Source: Syntrophomonadaceae bacterium (GTDB taxonomy: Bacteria; Bacillota_D; Dethiobacteria; DTU022). Taken from it: a stretch of DNA of 8,655 bases. Of this stretch, positions 1 to 5,454 are shown one piece after another. The position numbers and the translations under genes were made by a program. The stretch spans positions 1-8,655 of the forward strand of contig PUNU01000182.1 of the NCBI GenBank assembly GCA_003551865.1. Reading direction: 5' to 3'. Below the pieces are notes generated by a model. It was not told where the DNA came from. It searched no databases and saw only the letters and a list, made by a program, of their open reading frames with translations. Position 1 is the stretch's first letter. Every line of letters starts with the position of its first letter.

Positions 1-563
1 GTCAGCCAGGCCGCAGTAGATACTAATCACTGCTTCAATGGAGCCGCATATTGCTATGCGGATGTAACCCATGAGACCCATATTTAGAGTTTGTGACAGA
101 CGCTTCAATGGAGCCGCATATTGCTATGCGGATGTAACATTACTTCCCACCTGACCTGAAGAATCCCTCAAATGCTTCAATGGAGCCGCATATTGCTATG
201 CGGATGTAACCAGAAAGAGTTGAATACTTTGGATCATCTTTAAGCTTCAATGGAGCCGCATATTGCTATGCGGATGTAACGAGTGTTCCATAACAGGATG
301 CATAATAATAGAATGCTTCAATGGAGCCGCATATTGCTATGCGGATGTAACCACTTAGTGAGATGAAGGAAATTATTGTTAGAGAGCTTCAATGGAGCCG
401 CATATTGCTATGCGGATGTAACCAGGGTTCCGTTTTGGGTTCTTTGCCATGCCTCCGCTTCAATGGAGCCGCATATTGCTATGCGGATGTAACTGACCAG
501 GCAAAGGGTTGGCTTATCGCTTACCTGCTTCAATGGAGCCGCATATTGCTATGCGGATGTAAC
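1..563. CRISPR. CRISPR array, 8 identical 37-bp repeats, left end cut by window
   Basis: Eight perfect copies of a 37-bp repeat lie at 32-68, 102-138, 174-210, 244-280, 315-351, 386-422, 457-493 and 527-563. Read on the plus strand each starts GCTTCAATGG and ends GATGTAAC. The seven complete spacers are 33, 35, 33, 34, 34, 34 and 33 bp, and all differ. Bases 1-31 are most of another spacer, so the array continues leftward. Each repeat has a 7-bp stem, CCGCATA with TATGCGG, around a TTGC loop, as expected for a Cas6-type processing site. Transcription direction is unresolved. Cutting at the stem base on the plus strand leaves an 8-nt GATGTAAC tag, while the minus-strand reading ends in ATTGAAGC, resembling the common ATTGAAAC tag. 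The repeat nearest the cas genes shows no decay. The array serves the adjacent type I-G operon by position; spacer targets cannot be read from sequence alone. Confidence 0.98.
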
Positions 564-646
564 CGCCCGCCCCGCGGGGCCCAGCAACAAGGCCTTGATT
601 GCCTTCCGTATGCGATCCCCCTTTTTGGTTGAAGCTTCCTTTTCAT
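530..646 (-). pseudogene. Short ORF with strong RBS running into the CRISPR array; possible gene remnant
   Basis: An ATG at 646-644 opens a 38-codon frame (MKRKLQPKRGIAYG...) that crosses the GC palindrome, enters the last CRISPR repeat and stops at TGA 532-530 inside that repeat. The peptide resembles nothing I recognise, and its last third is repeat sequence, so it is unlikely to be a functional protein as it stands. Another minus-strand frame over the same bases, without an ATG of its own, reads EASTKKGDRIRKAIKALLLG and then GPAGRAV, which looks more protein-like. One indel after the ATG would join the two. It follows csb2 on the same strand, where cas4-cas1 commonly sits in type I-G operons, but I see no Cas4 or Cas1 motif. 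It may be a truncated gene, a small novel gene or chance. Confidence 0.3.
569..580. repeat. GC-rich perfect palindrome beside the last repeat
   Basis: GCCCCGCGGGGC is a perfect 12-bp self-complementary sequence starting five bases after the last CRISPR repeat. It has no T-run on either side, so it is not a standard intrinsic terminator. It could be a protein-binding site at the array boundary or simply a product of local GC richness. It also lies inside the short minus-strand reading frame at 530-646. Confidence 0.5.
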
Positions 647-670
647 AAAAAACCTCCTTACTTTTATAAT
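642..670 (+). promoter_or_regulatory. Sigma-70-like promoter candidate, antisense to csb2
   Basis: On the plus strand TTCATA (642-647, 4 of 6 to the -35 consensus) is followed after 17 bp by a perfect TATAAT (665-670). If active it would transcribe rightward, antisense to the end of csb2. The same bases on the minus strand hold the strong ribosome-binding site and ATG, so the resemblance may be a by-product of AT-rich sequence there. Confidence 0.25.
644..660 (-). promoter_or_regulatory. Strong ribosome-binding site and ATG without an intact gene
   Basis: On the minus strand this reads TAAGGAGG, then six T, then ATG. That is a near-complete match to the 16S rRNA anti-Shine-Dalgarno sequence at good spacing (6 nt), at least as strong as the sites before csx17 and csb1 in the same window. 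Such a site rarely persists without a gene, which is the main reason to suspect a lost or eroded gene after csb2. The match and spacing are seen directly; use in vivo is inferred. Confidence 0.5.
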
Positions 671-687
671 GCCCTTACTGACGGTCT

Positions 688-738
688 AAAAATAGATTTG
701 CGAACCTCCCGGGATTTACTGTTCACTCCGGGTTCGCA
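688..738 (-). terminator. Terminator-like hairpin after csb2
   Basis: TGCGAACC (699-706) and GGTTCGCA (731-738) form a perfect 8-bp inverted repeat around a 24-nt interior that can pair partly (GGA with TCC). Read on the minus strand the hairpin begins 7 bases past the csb2 stop codon and is followed, after AATCTA, by five T (692-688). Position and polarity suit a weak intrinsic terminator of the cas operon. The long loop and the gap before the T-run make it imperfect, so it could instead be a structured 3' end or a partial read-through site. Confidence 0.4.
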
Positions 739-744
739 GCTGTA

Positions 745-2262
745 TTATTCGGCCGGGATAAACTGCCCCAGCCCGTGGTGGCAGCCGTACCCAAGCGCCA
801 GGGGACCGCTAACGGGACTTTCAAATTCCAACTGTAGGCCGCAAACTATGCCGGCCGAAGTGCCCCGGCCGCGTGATTTCCTGGTCCAGAAGCTCAGCCA
901 GCGTATTTTTCGACCTCCTCTCAGGGAAAAAGCAGGCAACTGTTTCACTTCTTTTATTCCGGGCAGGGCGGGGTCTTTTTCCCTCAACATTTCCCACTCG
1001 CGGCGGGCCTGGTCTTCCGGGCCGTCTTTCTGCTCGTTGTAACTGTTTAATTTCGGTCTTCCGTCCCGGTAGGTTTTAGGGTGGCGGGTCAGGATGTACG
1101 GGGTAAAAGAACGCCAAACCGTAGCGGGACCGGCGGTGATGGCGCTGTAGGCCAGTTCTTCCTCCCGGTAGCAGCCGAGCAACAGCACTTTTAGCCTGCG
1201 ACTTTCGTCCCTGCTCTGCAAGTCGGCGCTGTTGCCCCAGGGGATCTGGCGCAGACTTTGCAGGGCCTTGAGTTCCCGGTCGCTAAATCCGGCCGGGGCG
1301 TACACTGCGAGGTGGTCAAGCCTCCCGTCCTCGTCCCTGTCAAACGGGAGATAGTAGGCGTGGCGGTGACCTTTCAAAGGGCCGTTGGCGTCACGTCCGG
1401 AAAGCACCGGCGATATAGTGCTGTTATGGAGGTGGCCGTAACGCCCCATGGCTGCACTGCGGGCCTGTTCGCCCACGGTGACTGCTTCCTGGACCTGGGG
1501 CAAGACATAACGATCGAGGGCATACACTACGGCAACAATAGGGGGGCTCCCTGTTGTGGTTTTCGCTGTCCTGTGTGCCGGGCGCTGCACCTCCAGCGCG
1601 TCTCGCTTGCGGGCGTAGGTAACCCAGGTGCTGCCGGGCGGATCTAAAAGCTTTTTCTTGCTGCGCATTTCGCCTGTTTCTGCCTGGAGAGCTTCAAAGA
1701 GATCACCGGGTTCCAGGGCGCTGCCGGGGCAAAGCAGCCTGACTTCTTCGTAGTCCTGTAGCGATTTTATGGCTTCGCTGTGCAGGGGAAAACAGTTCAG
1801 CTCAGGGGTTTTTCTTACCGGTTCGATTTCGCACCACGATTCAGCCCGTCCCAGGTAGCTGATACCTGCCAGCAGTTCGGATAATATTTTTTCCAGCCCC
1901 TCAGGCAGATCGATGTGCGGCCAACAAATATAGGTCGGGGCGTTTTTAGGAAGGGCCACGAACGTATCAAAAACCATTACCCGGTCGTCGTAACCTTTTT
2001 TAAACCATGGCATGTAAGCCCTGGTGTGACCCGCTGTGGCTCCGGGGAGGCTGTACAGTGGCGGTGCAGAAGCCAGCGTGTTTAACAGTTTGGCAGAAGC
2101 GTCCTCCGGCAGGCCGCGGCGGTTAGTTTTAAGCGATGCTACGAGGGCCCGCATGAGCCTCCAGGGTGAGGGGGGCCACTCAGGGACCCCTTCATTGACA
2201 TGCCTCCCCCAGGGCGTAGCGTGGAACCGTCCGGTTAAAAATCGCAGCTTTAAGGTAACCAT
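745..2262 (-). CDS. csb2: Csb2, type I-G Cas5-Cas6 fusion protein
   Basis: This 505-residue protein has the hallmarks of the Csb2 (GSU0054-like) family. The N-terminal stretch GRFHATPWGRHVNEG (11-25) is followed by EWPPSPWRLMRALVA (28-42). LGRAESW lies near 137-143, LSGRD and GHRHAYYLPFD at about 287-308, and a glycine-rich end GPLALGYGCHHGLGQF at 486-501. The family combines a Cas5-like subunit, which holds the crRNA 5' tag in the interference complex, with a C-terminal Cas6-like endonuclease that cuts pre-crRNA in the repeat. H495 and H496 lie in the Cas6-style glycine-rich region, but I cannot assign the catalytic residue. The ATG is one base after the csb1 stop, with AGGAG 10 nt upstream, so it is the last clear gene of the operon. 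Length and motifs suggest an intact protein. Confidence 0.93.
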   Translation of the reverse strand: MVTLKLRFLTGRFHATPWGRHVNEGVPEWPPSPWRLMRALVASLKTNRRGLPEDASAKLLNTLASAPPLYSLPGATAGHTRAYMPWFKKGYDDRVMVFDTFVALPKNAPTYICWPHIDLPEGLEKILSELLAGISYLGRAESWCEIEPVRKTPELNCFPLHSEAIKSLQDYEEVRLLCPGSALEPGDLFEALQAETGEMRSKKKLLDPPGSTWVTYARKRDALEVQRPAHRTAKTTTGSPPIVAVVYALDRYVLPQVQEAVTVGEQARSAAMGRYGHLHNSTISPVLSGRDANGPLKGHRHAYYLPFDRDEDGRLDHLAVYAPAGFSDRELKALQSLRQIPWGNSADLQSRDESRRLKVLLLGCYREEELAYSAITAGPATVWRSFTPYILTRHPKTYRDGRPKLNSYNEQKDGPEDQARREWEMLREKDPALPGIKEVKQLPAFSLRGGRKIRWLSFWTRKSRGRGTSAGIVCGLQLEFESPVSGPLALGYGCHHGLGQFIPAE

Positions 2263-2263
2263 A

Positions 2264-3244
2264 TTAAACGGTCTCCTCTGATTTATCTTCTTTAAGCCAG
2301 TTTTTTGGCGGGTCGAAATCGACCATAGTGACGGGCGGCTTGGCGAATACGGGCACCGAGCTTACAAGTCCCGGGAGCTCTTTCTCCAGCTCCTCAGTTC
2401 CTGGAAGGGAGAACCATTCCGGGCTTGTTGCCTGGACTTCTTCCTTCAGCTCGAGATCGCAGGCAGTGCGCAGTCTTAAGCCGTTTTCAAGGAAACATCG
2501 AACCTTCCACAGGGCAAGTGCAATTAGGAAGCGCTCGCAGTTTTCATCGAGTCGGTAGCTCTTTAAGCGCTGTAAATCCAGGTTAAAGTAAGCGCGGATT
2601 GACTCGGCCACAAATTCGGTCCTGGCATAGGGGACGTTTCCGAAACCAAGCTTGGTGCTGGCTGTCGGGGCCACCCTGTCGTTTTTAACTCCTCCGCTTT
2701 CGACAGGTTGGACGTCTTCGGCTTCGATGAAGCCCGAAATCAGGCGCGGCAGGCGCAGGCGGCCACCGGCCAGTTCACTGCGTGAAAAGAAGATGCCGTG
2801 CAGGAGGGCGTTGGGGTCGTACTTCGCGACTACTGCGGCTAGAATCCTTTCGTCGATTGGGCCAACTTTCAGGCCGCTCAGTTCTTCCTGCAAGCTTTTG
2901 AAAAAGTTGGTTTCTTTGTTGCCCAGGATGTAGGAAGAGTTGAGCCGGTGTGCCTCCAAAAGGGAGTTGGTCAGCTCTTTGCCCTCGTGTTGAACGCTGA
3001 CATAGGGCATGCCTTTCAGGGGTCCGGCCGGCTCCTGGTTGCCGCTGTCCCAGCAGCAGGCCTCAAGGCGGTTGGCCACCGACTGCGAAGACTCCAGCAG
3101 GAGCATCTCCCTACCGTCGGGCAGTGTGTAGGTAGCCGGGCCAAGTTCAGGGAACCCTGTTGGCTGGAAACGGTCCCCCTGCATTGGTTCAAGTTCTGCT
3201 TCGAGCAAAAGCCGTTTTTCGTCGAGCAGTTTATCAAGGTCCAT
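2264..3244 (-). CDS. csb1: Csb1, type I-G Cas7 backbone subunit
   Basis: The 326-residue product matches the Csb1 (GSU0053-like) Cas7 family. Visible family features in order are ESSQSVANRLE (51-61), DPNALLHGIFFS (143-154), GGRLRLPRLISGFIEAEDV (160-178), GGVKNDRVAP (184-193) and GFGNVPYARTEF (200-211). Cas7 subunits polymerise along the crRNA spacer and form the backbone of the type I surveillance complex, contacting both guide and target strand. The start is supported by GGAGG 7 nt upstream of ATG; the gene begins two bases after the csx17 stop and ends one base before csb2, so it sits mid-operon. The C-terminal 50 residues are charged and proline-containing. No frameshift or internal stop is present. 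Confidence 0.94.
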   Translation of the reverse strand: MDLDKLLDEKRLLLEAELEPMQGDRFQPTGFPELGPATYTLPDGREMLLLESSQSVANRLEACCWDSGNQEPAGPLKGMPYVSVQHEGKELTNSLLEAHRLNSSYILGNKETNFFKSLQEELSGLKVGPIDERILAAVVAKYDPNALLHGIFFSRSELAGGRLRLPRLISGFIEAEDVQPVESGGVKNDRVAPTASTKLGFGNVPYARTEFVAESIRAYFNLDLQRLKSYRLDENCERFLIALALWKVRCFLENGLRLRTACDLELKEEVQATSPEWFSLPGTEELEKELPGLVSSVPVFAKPPVTMVDFDPPKNWLKEDKSEETV

Positions 3245-3246
3245 TG

Positions 3247-5454
3247 TTAATCCTCCTTCGTGGTAACAGTAGTTTCGTAACTATACTTTTTTCTTAACAC
3301 TAAATCCATCAGCGGCTGCAGGCTTTCAATGGGAAATAGCAATGCGGCAGCTGTGCGCCGTGCGGTTTCGTTGCCGGCTCTCACTGCCGGGATGCGCCGG
3401 TTGCGGCCTCCGCCGCTGCCGAGGGGAGAGAGTCCTCCGGCCAGCAGCTTGTTCACTGCAAATCCCAGCGCCTGTTCACCTCGGCCCTGTTTTAATTTGG
3501 TGAGCATTTCCTGGTAAGGGCGGACTGTTTTTGCATGTTCTCTTTGTTCGGCGCCGAGTGGCAGAGGCCGGTGGTGGAAGAATAGTTTGCAGAAGGCATA
3601 AAGCCTGTGCAGCTCAGGCGGTGCAGGCGGCTGCTGTTTTCCAGGGTGGGCGTTTGTATCGTTGTACGGCCAGCGCAGTATAGCAAAGGCACGCAGCAGG
3701 GCGGCGAGTTTCCGGTCGTCTGTTTTCCCTTCGATAAAGCAGGCGACGTCTCCCAGGCTGGCATCGTATAGTCCGCCTACAGGGGCCAGGCCGGTCAGCC
3801 CCAGGCGAGCGCTTTCCAGGCAGCGCCTGGCCAGGACAGCGGCCAGGTTCCGGGCCAGGTTTTCGCCTGTCCATACGCAGGTATTGCTGTCCGGGGCCCA
3901 GGCATACCTGCCCGGTTGTTCCCTTTTGACCGGTTCTAAGTTGGCCCTGATGGGCTGAAGGTTGCCCTTTTCGCTCGGCAAGCCGTAGAGTGACGCTGCT
4001 GCGCGGGCCAGGTAATATTCGCTGCTTTTGTCGTTCGCAGCGTTTAACCAGCGAAGGGAAAGCCCCTGAAGGGGGGCGACGGAATTTTGCAGGATTTTAC
4101 TTTTTCCGATTACCGTATTGGCTTCGCTCAGGGCGATTAAAAACTCTTGCAGTTCTTCAGGCCGGCCGCGGCGGCAAAAGGCAAAGATAGCGTTTTCTGC
4201 GGAACGGTAAGCCCGCTTTAAGCTCGCCGGGGTGTTGTCGTCCCGGCTCATCCTCCGGATGCGTTCCAGCCACTGATCTGCTTCCTCTAGCAGGTCGATG
4301 TTGGGCCGGTATATAACGGGGATGCGTCCCAGGGGCGAAGCCAGGTACGCTTTGCCGCTGCGCTTGTAAAAAGCAAACCGGCTGAAGCTATCAAGTCCCC
4401 GGTCCACACCCAGGGCGGCCGCGGCGCGGGCAAAATCAGAACCCGTGACAGCGGGCCTTTTACCAACCTGGGCCCTGCCTTCACGCATGAGGTGGGCGAC
4501 TTCTTTATAACTTGCAGGCTTTTCCCACAGGGGCATCCACAGCTCGTAGCGGGCGTCTTTAATGTCGGTTTCAGCGATAGTGTTCCAGCCGGCCGGCGAC
4601 GGCCGCACAGTAAAGGGGAAAGCGGCTTTCCGGCGACTATTCTGGCCGTTCCGGCAGGCTACCGACCCGGCCAGCAGGTGCGAACCTTCGATCATCAGGA
4701 TGTAATCCCAGGGGTTGACCATGGGGCTACCTTCCATCCCTTGAGTAGCGTTTGGGCCGCCGACGCCTCCCGGGTTAAACTGGCCGGAAGAGGCTTTAAC
4801 CAGTTCCGGTGAGCCTTCGTTAAACAGCGATGCCAGTAACCAGGCCCTGCTGTTGTCATATATCGCGCTCGGCCCGGGTTTGTCGTCAAGGGGCAAGACC
4901 CTCAAAAGGTGTTGCATGAAGTTTACAGCAAACTCCAGACGTCCGTCGTTACCACCGGTGCCGAGCAAAGGTGCAAAAGAAAGCTTTTCACCTGCCAGTA
5001 CACCCAGGGTATCGACCCAGTCCACCACCTGCTCATTTAGATTGGAGCGGATGCCCTTGATGAGGGCCTGTTTTTCCCCGGACCCGGGGTTCTTGTCAAT
5101 GCCCAGCCTTTCAATTAGTGCTTTTGCTCCTTCTATAGCGCTACGGTAAGGCTCGAAGCGCCGGCTGCTTGATTCACTGAAGCTTTCGATCAGGTCGGTC
5201 GGCCCTCCCTTATAGAAGCCGGAGGCGTTGTTCCAGGGCGTTATGACCGGGGAAGGGCTGTAATGTTCGATAAAAAAGTTGACCAGTTGCTTTCGCCCCT
5301 GCACGCCTTTGATCTCAAATATGCCGTCTTTCCATGAACCACAGGCATCAGGCTCCAGCTGTTCCCCGATCAACCTCAGGACACCCAGGCTTTTTAAGTA
5401 GTGCATTAAAGGCTCGGCGGTGCAACCGTCCAGTTTTATTGTGTCACTGCTCAT
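3247..5454 (-). CDS. csx17: Csx17, type I-G large subunit (Cas8)
   Basis: The 735-residue protein is recognised as Csx17, the Cas8-like large subunit specific to type I-G (I-U). It opens with LDGCTAEPLMHYLKSLGVLRLI (split here as LDGCTAEPLMH, 8-18, and YLKSLGVLRLI, 19-29), the family signature. Further family-style segments are TPWNNASGFY (72-81), LLGTGGNDGRLEFAVNFM (163-180), NPWDYILMIEGSHLLAGSV (247-265), AAFPFTVRP (277-285) and ELWMPLW (304-310), with a glycine-rich GSGGGRNRR near the C-terminus. In type I complexes this subunit recognises the PAM and helps recruit Cas3; for this protein that role is inferred from the family. Its ATG overlaps the cas3 stop in an ATGA, with AGGAGG 8 nt upstream inside cas3, so translational coupling is likely. 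The frame is intact. Confidence 0.93.
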   Translation of the reverse strand: MSSDTIKLDGCTAEPLMHYLKSLGVLRLIGEQLEPDACGSWKDGIFEIKGVQGRKQLVNFFIEHYSPSPVITPWNNASGFYKGGPTDLIESFSESSSRRFEPYRSAIEGAKALIERLGIDKNPGSGEKQALIKGIRSNLNEQVVDWVDTLGVLAGEKLSFAPLLGTGGNDGRLEFAVNFMQHLLRVLPLDDKPGPSAIYDNSRAWLLASLFNEGSPELVKASSGQFNPGGVGGPNATQGMEGSPMVNPWDYILMIEGSHLLAGSVACRNGQNSRRKAAFPFTVRPSPAGWNTIAETDIKDARYELWMPLWEKPASYKEVAHLMREGRAQVGKRPAVTGSDFARAAAALGVDRGLDSFSRFAFYKRSGKAYLASPLGRIPVIYRPNIDLLEEADQWLERIRRMSRDDNTPASLKRAYRSAENAIFAFCRRGRPEELQEFLIALSEANTVIGKSKILQNSVAPLQGLSLRWLNAANDKSSEYYLARAAASLYGLPSEKGNLQPIRANLEPVKREQPGRYAWAPDSNTCVWTGENLARNLAAVLARRCLESARLGLTGLAPVGGLYDASLGDVACFIEGKTDDRKLAALLRAFAILRWPYNDTNAHPGKQQPPAPPELHRLYAFCKLFFHHRPLPLGAEQREHAKTVRPYQEMLTKLKQGRGEQALGFAVNKLLAGGLSPLGSGGGRNRRIPAVRAGNETARRTAAALLFPIESLQPLMDLVLRKKYSYETTVTTKED

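Noticed and set aside
32..564. Base C following five of the eight repeats, hinting at a longer repeat
   Set aside because: The other three repeats are followed by A, G and T, so the repeat ends at 37 bp; the bias is too small to interpret.
363..632. Plus-strand ORF across repeats and spacers
   Set aside because: Its protein is a translated CRISPR repeat (LQWSRILLCGCN recurring) with spacer sequence between; no ribosome-binding site.
599..1042. 147-codon plus-strand ORF antisense to the end of csb2
   Set aside because: It mostly mirrors csb2 on the other strand, lacks a ribosome-binding site and has low-complexity composition.
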